29,169 nt of DNA from Spirochaetales bacterium (lineage in GTDB: Bacteria; Spirochaetota; Spirochaetia; SZUA-6; DRHE01): assembly GCA_016935715.1 (NCBI GenBank), contig JAFGQJ010000245.1:1-29169 (forward strand). The letters run 5' to 3'. How positions within the stretch are numbered: position 1 is the first letter of the stretch; every line of letters starts with the position of its first letter. The notes beneath the pieces were generated by a model. That model did no database searches. It was not told the origin of the DNA and worked only from the letters and a program-made list of their open reading frames with translations. Both the position numbers and the translations under genes were made by a program. Of the stretch, positions 14,791-22,785 are shown piece after piece.

Positions 14791-15531
14791 ATGCCTGAGA
14801 AAACCGCGATGCTTCGCTTCTATGAGGAGCTCAACGATTTCCTACCGGAGGGCAGGAGGAAGAAGGAATTTTCTGCCCGTTTCAGCCCGGGGGACACGGT
14901 CAAAGCTCTGATCGAATCCCTGGGGGTACCCCACACCGAGATCGATCTGATCCTCGTCAACGGCGTCTCCGCCTCCTTCGAGCATCCGCTGCGCAACGGA
15001 GACCGGATCAGCGTGTATCCCGTGTTCGAATCTCTCGAGATCGGGCAGGTGACCAGAGTGCGCCCGGAGGCGCTTCGCCGCACCCGCTTCGTTGCGGACG
15101 TGCACCTCGGAAGACTCGCCAAACTGCTGCGCATGCTCGGCCTGGACTGCCTGTACTCGAACAGCTGCGATGACCGGACCCTGTCGCGCATCTCCAGCGA
15201 CGAAGGTCGGATCATCCTGACACGGGATCGGGAGCTGCTGAAGCGATCCATCATCACCCACGGATACTGCCTGCGCTCCGATCGACCGATGGAGCAGCTC
15301 ATCGAGGTGGTGAAGCGATTCGATCTGAGAGAGAAGATCCGGCCGTTCAGCCGCTGCCTGCGCTGCAACACCCTGCTGCAGGAGGCGGACCGGGATTCGG
15401 TAGCCGCTTCGGTTCCGCAGTACGTTGCCCGTACCTACCGCAGCTTCAAGAGGTGCCCCGACTGCGGACGAATCTACTGGCGGGGCTCGCACTGGGAGCA
15501 CATGAAAGGGCTGCTGGAAGCTAGTCTTTGA
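14791..15531 (+). CDS. Ubiquitin-like / Mut7-C RNase-type protein
   Basis: 246 aa, with TAGGAG three bases before the ATG. Residues 1-90 form a ubiquitin-like (ThiS/MoaD-like) domain ending in NGDRISVYPVFE. Residues 98-240 are a Mut7-C domain (FVADVHLGRLAKLLRMLGLD, then IILTRDRELL), a PIN-like fold with conserved acidic residues. It is followed by a four-Cys zinc ribbon (CLRCN and CPDCGR). This fusion is a known bacterial family (PF14451 plus PF01927 by recall), predicted to be a nuclease acting on RNA; experimental evidence is thin. It is a single-gene unit, convergent with rpmE and overlapping its end by 11 bases. Confidence 0.9.
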   Translation: MPEKTAMLRFYEELNDFLPEGRRKKEFSARFSPGDTVKALIESLGVPHTEIDLILVNGVSASFEHPLRNGDRISVYPVFESLEIGQVTRVRPEALRRTRFVADVHLGRLAKLLRMLGLDCLYSNSCDDRTLSRISSDEGRIILTRDRELLKRSIITHGYCLRSDRPMEQLIEVVKRFDLREKIRPFSRCLRCNTLLQEADRDSVAASVPQYVARTYRSFKRCPDCGRIYWRGSHWEHMKGLLEASL

Positions 15532-15724
15532 TGTTGTATCTCTTCTTGAACCGTTCGACCCGCCCGGCGGTATCCACCAGCTTCTGCTTGCCGGTGAAAA
15601 AGGGATGACAGTTCGAGCAGATTTCCACCTTGATGTCCTTTACCGTGGAGCGGATCTCGAACACGTTTCCGCAGGCGCAGGTCACCGTGGTGGGTTCGTA
15701 TTTCGGGTGTATATCCTTCTTCAT
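15521..15724 (-). CDS. rpmE: 50S ribosomal protein L31
   Basis: 67 aa, the length of zinc-containing L31. It begins MKKDIHPKYEPTTVTCACGN; the four Cys (CAC at 16-18, CSNC at 36-39) mark the zinc-binding (C+) form, so zinc-free paralogue replacement is possible under zinc limitation. A GAGGT lies nine bases before the ATG at 15724. It is nine bases downstream of rho and probably cotranscribed with it. Confidence 0.97.
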   Translation of the reverse strand: MKKDIHPKYEPTTVTCACGNVFEIRSTVKDIKVEICSNCHPFFTGKQKLVDTAGRVERFKKRYNIKD

Positions 15725-15733
15725 AATGCAACC

Positions 15734-17482
15734 TCACATATCGCCGTTCGCCGAGGTGTTCATCGACTTCAAGAACGCGTCATTATTCTTCGATTTTTTC
15801 ATCCTGTCAATGAGCAGCTCGATGATCTCCAGATCGTCCATCGGCCCGATCACCTTCCTCAGCACCCACAGCTTGTTCAGGATCTCCTCGGACAGCAGCA
15901 GCTCCTCTTTCCGTGTACCCGAACGCTTGATGTTGATGGCGGGGAACAGTCTGCGGTCGGACAGCCTGCGGTCCAGGTTGATCTCCATGTTGCCCGTTCC
16001 CTTGAACTCCTCGAAAATCACCTCGTCCATCCGGCTTCCCGTCTCGATCAGAGCGGTCGCCACGATCGTCAGGCTTCCCCCCTGTTCGATATTCCTGGCG
16101 GCGCCGAAGAACCGCTTGGGCTTGTGCAGGGCATTGGAATCCACTCCGCCGGATAGAATCTTTCCGGAGGTCGGCACGGTCTGGTTGTATGCACGAGCCA
16201 GGCGGGTGATCGAGTCCAGGAGAATGATCACGTCCCGCTTGTGCTCCACCAGCCGCTTGGCTTTTTCGATTACCATCTCGGCGACCTGGACGTGCCGCGT
16301 CGCCTGCTCGTCGAATGTCGAGGAGACGACCTCGCCGTCCACGTTCCTCTGCATATCGGTCACCTCTTCCGGACGCTCGTCGATCAGAAGCACGATCACG
16401 AAGATCTCGGGGTGATTTTCGGTGATCGCGTTGGCGATCTTCTGCATGATGATGGTCTTGCCGGCCCTGGGCGGCGAAACGATCAGCGCCCGCTGACCCT
16501 TGCCGATCGGACAGAACAGGTTGATCAGTCGCGTAGAGATCTCCTCCCCTTCGGTCTCCATGTTGATGATCTCATTCGGATACAGGGGGGTGAGATTCTC
16601 GAAGGGGATCCTGCTCTGGGCCACCTCGGGAGGATCGAAGTTCACGCTCTCCACCCGCAGCATGGCGAAGAAGCGCTCGCCTTCCTTGGGGGGACGGATC
16701 TGACCGGAAACAGTGTCGCCGGTCTTCAGGTTGAACAGACGGATCTGGGAGGGAGAGATGTAGATGTCGTCGGGACCCGGCAGGTAGCTGTAATGGGGCG
16801 AGCGCAGGAATCCGTAGCCGTCCGGGAGAATCTCCAGCGCCCCGGCCGCGTAGATCTGGCCGCTGCGCTCCGTGTGCATCTTGAGAATGCTGAAGATGAT
16901 TTCCTGCTTCTTCATGGAGACCAGATTTTCGTGGTTGATCCCCATGTCCCCGGCCATCTTCCGCAATTCCTTCAGATTCATGACCGTCAGGTCATTGATG
17001 TTGAGCTTTTCCCGGCCCTCCCCCTGGGCTCTCCTGTCCCTGCCCCCGTGTCTGTGCCCTGATCGGCTTCCCCGCGGCGGATGCGACGCAGCGGGCTTCT
17101 CCTCCCGCGGCGGAGGTGACGCTTCGGCTACCGCGGCTTTTTCGGCGTTCTGCTCCGGCTCCGTTTCCGGGCCGGGATTTTCCGTTTGCTCCCCCTCCTT
17201 GATCAACTCGACGCGAAGCTTCTTCTTGCTCCGCTTCGGGGGCTGGAACGCCTGCGCTTCGGGCTCATCCGCCGTGGAAGATTCCTCCACCGCCGCCGTC
17301 TGCCCGGCGAAATCGTCGGCAGAGCCCGCGGCCTGAGATTCGGAACCGGAGCTTCCCGGATCGCCGGAAATGCCGGAACCGTTTCCGTCTTCCATGGACT
17401 GCTCACCGGTGTTCATCGAGGGATCCGGTGTGGAGGCTTCGTCGGCCCCGTTACCCTTCTTCTTTTTTCGAATGATCGCCAT
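15734..17482 (-). CDS. rho: Transcription termination factor Rho with a long N-terminal extension
   Basis: 582 aa against about 420 in E. coli. Residues 1-160 are an extra low-complexity region rich in Gly, Ser, Glu and Ala, ending in a basic His/Arg/Gly stretch. The standard protein follows: Rho-N (from LNINDLTVMNLKELRKMAGD), an RNA-binding cold-shock-like domain (ILPDGYGFLRSP), and the hexameric RecA-like ATPase with Walker A SPPRAGKT and LIDERPEEVTDM. Rho binds unstructured C-rich RNA and releases RNA polymerase. Extended, disordered insertions are known in Rho from several high-GC phyla and can add RNA binding. GGAG precedes the ATG by six bases. A leader of about 200 bases with two stacked promoters lies upstream, suggesting autoregulation. 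Confidence 0.96.
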   Translation of the reverse strand: MAIIRKKKKGNGADEASTPDPSMNTGEQSMEDGNGSGISGDPGSSGSESQAAGSADDFAGQTAAVEESSTADEPEAQAFQPPKRSKKKLRVELIKEGEQTENPGPETEPEQNAEKAAVAEASPPPREEKPAASHPPRGSRSGHRHGGRDRRAQGEGREKLNINDLTVMNLKELRKMAGDMGINHENLVSMKKQEIIFSILKMHTERSGQIYAAGALEILPDGYGFLRSPHYSYLPGPDDIYISPSQIRLFNLKTGDTVSGQIRPPKEGERFFAMLRVESVNFDPPEVAQSRIPFENLTPLYPNEIINMETEGEEISTRLINLFCPIGKGQRALIVSPPRAGKTIIMQKIANAITENHPEIFVIVLLIDERPEEVTDMQRNVDGEVVSSTFDEQATRHVQVAEMVIEKAKRLVEHKRDVIILLDSITRLARAYNQTVPTSGKILSGGVDSNALHKPKRFFGAARNIEQGGSLTIVATALIETGSRMDEVIFEEFKGTGNMEINLDRRLSDRRLFPAINIKRSGTRKEELLLSEEILNKLWVLRKVIGPMDDLEIIELLIDRMKKSKNNDAFLKSMNTSANGDM

Positions 17483-17685
17483 GTATCACTCCACTTCGTG
17501 TTTCAGCATAATTTCGAGATCCAGCCGCACCTGTGGCAGGCGGATCCATGGATGTGATTATTTCTGCACGCCTTTTTTTGCTCGTTTAGAGTGGCTCATA
17601 AACCATGCAACCGCATGTATATCGGATTGCTCTTACAGTACAAGGCAAGAAGCTTTTAAGATTGTATATAAGAGAACTAAAGTAC
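17483..17685 (-). other. Long AT-rich 5' leader of rho
   Basis: About 200 transcribed bases separate the proximal start point from the rho ATG. The region is markedly more AT-rich than its surroundings. It holds a possible hairpin (GATCC/GGATC plus GCC/GGC with one bulged base, 17518-17546) and a six-codon frame MRLHGL on the minus strand. The E. coli rho leader is known to be an autoregulatory site; whether this one works similarly is inference. Confidence 0.5.
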
Positions 17686-17693
17686 ACTAACAA
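17665..17693 (-). promoter_or_regulatory. Second, weaker rho promoter
   Basis: On the minus strand TTGTTA (17693-17688), 17 bases, TATATA (17670-17665). Its -35 overlaps the -10 of the upstream rho promoter, so the two cannot be occupied together. Confidence 0.35.
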
Positions 17694-17720
17694 TATAGCT
17701 ATTCCAGTGCGGAGTGTCAA
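17692..17720 (-). promoter_or_regulatory. Main rho-rpmE promoter
   Basis: On the minus strand a perfect TTGACA (17720-17715), 17 bases, then TATATT (17697-17692). The TGA inside TTGACA is the cinA stop codon, so cinA and the rho promoter share bases. Confidence 0.75.
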
Positions 17721-18976
17721 TACTCCAACTGACCGTCCGTACCGAGCAGTGCGCACTCTGCCAGGATGAATGCAGCCACTGCGGTGCGCCGCCGCACCGC
17801 CTCCCGGTTGCCGGGGAAATGAAATCGTTGGCACAGATGAGCGCCGCGGCGATAACGGGCAGATATCCAGACTGTTCCCACGGGTTTTTCCCGGGATCCT
17901 CCCTCCGGCCCGGCGATTCCCGTCACGGCCAGGGCCAGATCGGCAGGGGTATGTTCCAGCAATCCCTGGGACATGGCGGAAACGACCTCCTGAGACACGG
18001 CACCGGCGCCCTGCAGCATTTCCCCGGGAACGCCGAGAAGTCGGATCTTGGATTCGTTCGAGTAGGTCACGAAGGTTCCCCAGAGCACCCGGGAGCTCCC
18101 CGGGATGTCGGTGAGCAGCTTCGATATCAGGCCGCCGGTGCAGGATTCGGCCACGGCGACCGTCTCCCTCCTCTGGCTCAGAATCCTGTAAGGCAAAAAG
18201 CTCGGCTGCACATCCCCCTCCCTGATGCGCAACGGGCCGAAACGTTTCAACAGGGCTGAATATACGCGGCGCTGCCGCCTGCGCGGCGAGCCCCGCAGGG
18301 TCCAGACGATTCGATCCTCCGCCACCCGGGTGCTCCACCGCGGGGCCGCATCGGATCCCCTCGCCTCCTGGAGAGCCTGCTCGAGCACCGACTCCGGAAT
18401 CATGATCGCCGTGGCGACCATTTCGACCGCCGCACCGCGGCTGCTGAAAAAACGGGTCTGCAGGAGCGGCAGGGCTTCGCGCAGGAACATCTCTTCCAGC
18501 TCGGCCGGGGGGCCGGGCAGGGCCATGACCGTGCAGGCGCCGTCTACCCCGCAGAACCCCGGTGCCGAACCCACCCGATTGTTCAGCACGCTGAACCCCG
18601 AGGGTATCTGGGCCTGCTTGCGGTTGGTCTGCGCGATGCTCCGGCCCCGGGCCGCATATCGTTGCACCAGATCGTCCCAGATGGCCTGATCGAATCGCAG
18701 CGGAGCGGCACAAACCTCGGCGATCGTCTCCCGTGTCAAATCGTCGCTGGTCGGGCCCAGCCCGCCGGTAACGATCACCAGTCCGCTGGCCCGGAGCGCT
18801 TCACGCAGCTCCTCACGGAAAATGTCCGGGTCATCCGGGATCTGAACGGCCTTGCGGGTGAAGAATCCGAGACCTTTGAGCTCGGCTCCTAGAAACCGGA
18901 AGTGGGTGTTGAGGATGGTTCCCTCGGTCAGTTCGGTGCCGACGGAAAAAATTGTCGAGATCGGTCGATCGCCCAT
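17717..18976 (-). CDS. cinA: CinA family protein (nicotinamide-nucleotide amidase / ADP-ribose pyrophosphatase)
   Basis: 419 aa, typical for CinA, from the ATG at 18976 (MGDRPISTIFSVGTELTEG). The longer open frame upstream only runs through the neighbouring gene. The N-terminal MoCF-like domain carries VTGGLGPTSDDLTRE. The C-terminal CinA domain carries AVAESCTGGLISKLL and AVTGIAGPEGG. In the bacterial family the C-terminal domain deamidates nicotinamide mononucleotide for NAD recycling. No clear ribosome site precedes the start, which is 23 bases after the bactofilin stop, so it is probably translated from the response regulator / bactofilin operon. Confidence 0.94.
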   Translation of the reverse strand: MGDRPISTIFSVGTELTEGTILNTHFRFLGAELKGLGFFTRKAVQIPDDPDIFREELREALRASGLVIVTGGLGPTSDDLTRETIAEVCAAPLRFDQAIWDDLVQRYAARGRSIAQTNRKQAQIPSGFSVLNNRVGSAPGFCGVDGACTVMALPGPPAELEEMFLREALPLLQTRFFSSRGAAVEMVATAIMIPESVLEQALQEARGSDAAPRWSTRVAEDRIVWTLRGSPRRRQRRVYSALLKRFGPLRIREGDVQPSFLPYRILSQRRETVAVAESCTGGLISKLLTDIPGSSRVLWGTFVTYSNESKIRLLGVPGEMLQGAGAVSQEVVSAMSQGLLEHTPADLALAVTGIAGPEGGSREKPVGTVWISARYRRGAHLCQRFHFPGNREAVRRRTAVAAFILAECALLGTDGQLEY

Positions 18977-18999
18977 GATTGAGGTTTTTTGGCTGTCTT

Positions 19000-19413
19000 T
19001 CAGATGCTCTGGGTCGCTTTCTTGATGCCGGCCACCGGGGCGGAGAAGATGTCGAGCTTCTCCGGGTTCTTGATCATCTCGCACTTGCCCTCGAATACGA
19101 CCCCGTCGGCTATGTTGAGCTTGGCCGTGCGGATGTTCCCGAACACCTTTCCCGTGGTCAACATCTCCAGGCGTTCACTCGCCTCGATGTTGCCCCGCAC
19201 CACACCCCCTACTACCACCGACCCCACCTTGATGTTCGCCTTGACCGTGGCCCCGTTCTCTATGTAGAGAAAGCCGGGCGATTCGATCTCCCCCTCGAAG
19301 GTGCCGTCGATTTTCAGGGACTCCTTGAAGCGCAGCACGCCGTTGAAGCTCGTTTCCTTGCCCAGGGTGGTGGTGATTTTCTCGATACTCTTGTGATCGT
19401 TGTTTTTCGACAT
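19000..19413 (-). CDS. Bactofilin
   Basis: 137 aa. A polar N-terminal tail is followed by the right-handed beta-helix core of the bactofilin (DUF583/CcmA) family: ESLKIDGTFEGEIESPGFLY, later VGGVVRGNIEASERLEM and GKVFGNIRTAKLNIADG, with the characteristic G-x-V/I-x-G-N-I spacing. Bactofilins polymerise without nucleotide into membrane-associated filaments and contribute to cell shape, peptidoglycan modification or stalk and flagellar functions; in spirochaetes they affect cell morphology. The gene lies between a small TPR gene (six bases) and cinA. Partners are probably cytoskeletal or cell-wall enzymes, not identified here. Confidence 0.94.
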   Translation of the reverse strand: MSKNNDHKSIEKITTTLGKETSFNGVLRFKESLKIDGTFEGEIESPGFLYIENGATVKANIKVGSVVVGGVVRGNIEASERLEMLTTGKVFGNIRTAKLNIADGVVFEGKCEMIKNPEKLDIFSAPVAGIKKATQSI

Positions 19414-19419
19414 TTTTTC

Positions 19420-19641
19420 CTACTTGGTTTCCATGACCCTGACCCCGTCCCAGTCTTCGGGGGGGGGATTCTGGATGTATTGCCTGCAGCGCTCGAGATA
19501 CTCTTTCGAGGGACCGTCCTGCGGATCTATTTCGAGGGCTTTGACGAAAAACGCCTGAGCATCGCTGAACTTCATCAGTTTGTAGTGCCTGCGCCCTTCG
19601 CTGAACAGCTCCAGCACCTTCTTCTTTTCTTCCGAGATCAT
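19420..19641 (-). CDS. Small TPR-type protein
   Basis: 73 aa, starting in an ATGA overlap with the response regulator gene. It contains about one and a half tetratricopeptide repeats (LFSEGRRHYKLMKFSDAQAF then ALEIDPQDGPSKEYLERC) and a charged C-terminus. The same short motif occurs at the C-terminus of some bacterial adenylate/guanylate cyclases and kinases, so this may be a detached adaptor. Tight coupling to the regulator upstream and the bactofilin downstream suggests a shared function, perhaps linking the signal to the filament (inference). Confidence 0.88.
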   Translation of the reverse strand: MISEEKKKVLELFSEGRRHYKLMKFSDAQAFFVKALEIDPQDGPSKEYLERCRQYIQNPPPEDWDGVRVMETK

Positions 19642-20381
19642 ACGGGCATCTCGTCCTCTGTAGAGCGTTTTTTCCAGGTACCAAGGTGCTTCTGCAGCTT
19701 CGTCTCGAGATCTTCGAGGGACAGATCCCCCTTTTTGAGTTTATCACCCTTGTTCTGCAGCTCTTCGATCTCATCCTCCAAACCCTGCAGTGTAGCCAGG
19801 ATCTCCGCCCCCTCCCGCCTGACCAGCGCTGCGAGCTCGGAAACCTGTCTGGGATCGGAGGGCTCGAGTTTTTCCGCCGCCTCTATCAGACCGGAGATGG
19901 GCTTCTTGATGTGCTGCGTGAAGAAGATCAGGGAGTTGTTCAGGGACTCCACCAGGGATATACGCCGTTCCCGCCGCGAAACCTGCTTGGCCAGCTCCCG
20001 GTTGCGCAGCACCGCGCGTATGCGCGCCAGCACCTCCGAGAAATTGAAGGGCTTGGTGATATAGTCATCCACGCCCAGCTCCAGACCCTCGATCTTGTCG
20101 CTCACGTCGTCCATCGCGGAGAACATGATGATCGGAGTCTGGCGGTACTTCCGGTATTCCTTGTCTCTCTTGAGCTTCTTGGTAACCTCCCACCCGGACA
20201 GGCGGGGCATGATGTTGTCGAGGATGATGAGATCCGGATCCGTTTCCACGACCTTCTGCAGGGCCTGCTCGCCGTCGGCGGCTTTCTCGATCCTGAATCC
20301 CAGCTTGCTCAGCATCACATCAAAGAACTCGAGGTTGATCGGCTCGTCGTCGACGATGAGAATTTTGCCCTTCGATTTCAT
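19638..20381 (-). CDS. Response regulator with a histidine-kinase-like H-box and no ATPase domain
   Basis: 247 aa. The receiver domain (1-125) has all key residues: D11-D12, phosphoacceptor D55 (LIILDNIMP), S88 and K110 (DDYITKPF). Residues 145-205 resemble the dimerisation/phosphotransfer helix pair of histidine kinases: FFTQHIKKPISGLIEAAEKL, where H157 with the following KKP matches the H-box HExRTP pattern loosely. A coiled-coil, Lys/Glu-rich tail follows. There is no catalytic ATP-binding domain and no DNA-binding domain. It may be a phosphotransfer dimer or a degenerate kinase. It heads the operon TPR / bactofilin / cinA, so control of cell shape or another bactofilin function is a plausible role. 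Confidence 0.9.
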   Translation of the reverse strand: MKSKGKILIVDDEPINLEFFDVMLSKLGFRIEKAADGEQALQKVVETDPDLIILDNIMPRLSGWEVTKKLKRDKEYRKYRQTPIIMFSAMDDVSDKIEGLELGVDDYITKPFNFSEVLARIRAVLRNRELAKQVSRRERRISLVESLNNSLIFFTQHIKKPISGLIEAAEKLEPSDPRQVSELAALVRREGAEILATLQGLEDEIEELQNKGDKLKKGDLSLEDLETKLQKHLGTWKKRSTEDEMPV

Positions 20382-20406
20382 TCCGTTGAAAACCTTTTTG
20401 ATTTCA

Positions 20407-20434
20407 TTTTTACCATCTTCACATTCGTTGTCAA
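20407..20434 (-). promoter_or_regulatory. Promoter for the response regulator / bactofilin / cinA operon
   Basis: On the minus strand a perfect TTGACA (20434-20429), 16 bases, then TAAAAA (20412-20407) preceded by TGG as an extended -10. The start would be near 20400, about 20 bases before the ATG. Confidence 0.55.
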
Positions 20435-20468
20435 GTCCAGCCGCATCACTGACCTCGCAGAGCCTCGG

Positions 20469-22100
20469 TCACCTGCGGAGGCGGCCGAGCAGCCTGTACC
20501 CCAGCCCTCCCACCAGGCCGCTCACCGCCAGTATGACCACGAGCAGGGCGAACCAGTCGCCCCAGCGGGTATACAGGGTCCCCTCCTCCGTGTAAACGGG
20601 TGCCTCGGCGATCAGGTAGTCTTCGACGAATGGAGGGAGCATGGCGGTAATGCGCCCGTTCGGATCGATCACGCAGGTGATGCCCCCGTTGGTAGACCGC
20701 AACAGAGTGCGCCTGTTTTCCAGCGCGCGAAACAGGGCGATGCTCATATGCTGCATCTCGCAGGCCACGGCAGTGGACCAGGAATCATTGGTCATGTTGA
20801 CGAGGACCTCCGCACCGCGGCGGATGAACTCCCTGTTCAGATACGGAAAGGTGTCCTCGAAGCAGATCGGGGTGGAAAAGCGCACCCCCCCGGAGTCGAA
20901 GACCGTGTATTCGGTGCCTTTCTCCCAGAAATGCGTGTCCGCATCCTTCAGCCACTGGTACACCCCCGGAAGAGCTCTCCGGAAGGGAAAGTGCTCGGTA
21001 AAGGGCACGAGGTGGAGCTTCCTGTAGGTCTGGAGGATTTCCCCCTCATCGAACAGTATGGCGGCGTTGTAATCCACCCGGATATCCCTTCCCCTCTCGT
21101 CTTTGGCCAGCTGGCCGTCGTCATTGCCCACGACGTACGGAACCGGCTGAGCTGACAGGAACTCCCGCAGTTCCCTCACCAGCCCGTAGGCCACCCTGTC
21201 GGTCCGGTAGCGCGTGTGCCAGTCGATGGCCGGTACGAAGGAGGTCTCCGACCAGATGACGATATCGATCGACGGATCCTCAGCGAGCGCCTGCCGGCTC
21301 AGGCGCGTCAGGATCTCGAGGGTCCTGGCGTAGGTCTTGTTGCCGCCCCTCCAGGGATCGACGTTCTGTTGGACGAGCGCGACTTTCCACTTCGGCGAGT
21401 CGTCCAGATCCGCCTTCACGGCAATTCCGAAAATCACCGCCCCGGCAAACACCGCGGCGTAGAGCATCACCGCAAGGCGCGTGCGCCGCAGGAACGGCAA
21501 AACGCGGGCTCTTCCGTCCTTCAACGCATTGCCCAGCAGGGCCGAGGGAAAAACCACGAGAAGGGAAACACCCCAGACCCCCGTGACGCTGCTCAGCCGG
21601 GCGAGAGGCAGGAACAGGTACTGGGAGAATCCGATGACCCCGTAGGCGTAGCCCAGGAAACCCTGTATCTTTGCGTACTCGTAGGCCACCCAGATCAGAG
21701 CCTGGAGGATGAAGCCGTAGCGGGGAAACAGCGTATCCGCAGCCTTGAGCAGGGGGAAAACGGCGAGGAAGTAGGCGGAGTATATGGGGGGTACGATGAT
21801 CAGCGTGAGAGGATGAAAAGCCCCCAGCCAGTAGTTGTACAGCGCGTAGCTCACAAACCCGAAAAACGCCCCGTACAACACCGAGCGCACCCATCCGCAG
21901 CGGTGCACCACGATGAACACCGGAGTGAGGGCGATGAAGGCGAGAGGGAACCAGCCCCACCGGGACAGGAAACTTGGAAAGGAGAGCGCGAACAGCACAG
22001 CCGAGCCGGCCAGCAGCAGCAGCTCCAGGCCGATGGATGTCAGAAGACGCCCCGGGGTCGAACCCCGGAGCCTGGGGGAGGAGGCTGCAGTTCTGCTCAA
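20469..22100 (-). CDS. lnt: Apolipoprotein N-acyltransferase (Lnt), copy 1
   Basis: 543 aa, normal Lnt length. An N-terminal set of about six to seven membrane helices is followed by a nitrilase-like domain from about residue 237 (WKVALVQQNVDPW) and a final C-terminal helix. The catalytic triad is visible: E285 (WSETSF), K361 (YRKLHLVPFTEHFP) and C413 (PICFEDTFP). Lnt adds the third acyl chain to the N-terminal cysteine of lipoproteins at the periplasmic face of the inner membrane. The start is a TTG at 22100, two bases after the HU stop triplet; AGGAAG inside the HU end sits five bases upstream, so translation is probably coupled. A second lnt gene lies beyond rpsT and HU. Confidence 0.95.
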   Translation of the reverse strand: MSRTAASSPRLRGSTPGRLLTSIGLELLLLAGSAVLFALSFPSFLSRWGWFPLAFIALTPVFIVVHRCGWVRSVLYGAFFGFVSYALYNYWLGAFHPLTLIIVPPIYSAYFLAVFPLLKAADTLFPRYGFILQALIWVAYEYAKIQGFLGYAYGVIGFSQYLFLPLARLSSVTGVWGVSLLVVFPSALLGNALKDGRARVLPFLRRTRLAVMLYAAVFAGAVIFGIAVKADLDDSPKWKVALVQQNVDPWRGGNKTYARTLEILTRLSRQALAEDPSIDIVIWSETSFVPAIDWHTRYRTDRVAYGLVRELREFLSAQPVPYVVGNDDGQLAKDERGRDIRVDYNAAILFDEGEILQTYRKLHLVPFTEHFPFRRALPGVYQWLKDADTHFWEKGTEYTVFDSGGVRFSTPICFEDTFPYLNREFIRRGAEVLVNMTNDSWSTAVACEMQHMSIALFRALENRRTLLRSTNGGITCVIDPNGRITAMLPPFVEDYLIAEAPVYTEEGTLYTRWGDWFALLVVILAVSGLVGGLGYRLLGRLRR

Positions 22101-22101
22101 A

Positions 22102-22401
22102 TTACTTCCTCAGGGACCAGGCTTTCCGCTTCAGCTCTCTTCCCGGGCGGAACACGGCAACCCCGTGATTCTCGACCTGCACGGTGTCGCCGGTCTTCGG
22201 GTTTCTGGCTTTTCTTCCCTTGCGGGTCTTGATCTCGAAAGTGCCGAAACCCCGAAGCTCGATAACCCTGTCCTCGAGAAGGCCGTCTTTTACCTCGCCG
22301 AAGAACAGATCTAGAATCGTGTGGATATTTTTTTTGCTGACGCGAACCTTCGGGTAAATCTGCTCGATGATCTCAGCTTTGGTGAGCTTGTCGGCACCCA
22401 C
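22102..22401 (-). CDS. HU/IHF-family DNA-binding protein
   Basis: 99 aa. The core matches HU: the start TKAEIIEQIYPKVRVSKKNI, then GFGTFEIKTRKGRKARNPKT and FRPGRELK, with the conserved RNPKTG at the tip of the DNA-binding arm (Pro inserts into DNA). It shapes the nucleoid as a dimer. Eight bases separate it from rpsT. From memory, spirochaetes often carry a single divergent HU, so this may be the main chromosomal architectural protein. Whether it is HU or an IHF subunit cannot be settled by eye; I favour HU. Confidence 0.93.
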   Translation of the reverse strand: MGADKLTKAEIIEQIYPKVRVSKKNIHTILDLFFGEVKDGLLEDRVIELRGFGTFEIKTRKGRKARNPKTGDTVQVENHGVAVFRPGRELKRKAWSLRK

Positions 22402-22409
22402 CGTTTACC

Positions 22410-22679
22410 TCACTGTTTTTCCGTACCCGTCAACACTTTGTATAATCTGTGCTTTTTCCGGGAGGCGGTATTTTTATTGAGCACTCCCTTGCTGACCGCC
22501 CGATCGAGCAGGCCGGCAACGGTGACGTATTGCTTCCTGGCATCCTCTGCAGCCTGGCTCTTGACCAGCTCGAGAAACCTCCGCGTGTTGGTGCGCAGCT
22601 CGGACTTTACCATCCGGTTTCGGGTTCTGCGCTTGATGTTCTGTCTGTGCCGCTTGGCGGCCGTCGTGCTATTGGCCAA
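22410..22679 (-). CDS. rpsT: 30S ribosomal protein S20
   Basis: 89 aa, typical for S20: ANSTTAAKRHRQNIKRRTRN at the start and RAVSKGVLNKNTASRKKHRL near the end. It binds 16S rRNA at the base of the small subunit. The start is TTG at 22679 with GGAGGG upstream; E. coli rpsT also uses a UUG start, where it supports autogenous control. It heads a short operon with HU and lnt copy 1, under a strong promoter 34 bases upstream. Confidence 0.97.
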   Translation of the reverse strand: MANSTTAAKRHRQNIKRRTRNRMVKSELRTNTRRFLELVKSQAAEDARKQYVTVAGLLDRAVSKGVLNKNTASRKKHRLYKVLTGTEKQ

Positions 22680-22712
22680 GGAATGGTCCCTCCTAATTTC
22701 AAATCCTACAAG

Positions 22713-22741
22713 AAACTAACAGTTTTGGATGCAAGTGTCAA
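22713..22741 (-). promoter_or_regulatory. rpsT-HU-lnt promoter
   Basis: On the minus strand a perfect TTGACA (22741-22736), 17 bases, then TAGTTT (22718-22713), with TGT directly before it as an extended -10. A second TTGACA sits 23 bases further upstream (22764-22759) but has no matching -10 box. The leader would be about 27 bases. Confidence 0.65.
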
Positions 22742-22785
22742 GTATCCCCTTTCAGATGTGTCAAATCGTCCCTGGGGTACCCGGC

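Noticed and set aside
18977..19084. 36-codon upstream extension of cinA
   Set aside because: It overlaps the bactofilin gene in another frame and lacks conserved residues; the family start is at 18976.
19686..21155. 489-codon plus-strand frame opposite the response regulator and lnt copy 1
   Set aside because: Spans two genes and an intergenic promoter on the other strand; no domain recognised.
22759..22764. Second TTGACA upstream of rpsT as a separate promoter
   Set aside because: The next hexamer at 17 bases is the other TTGACA, and no -10 box fits at 15-19 bases.
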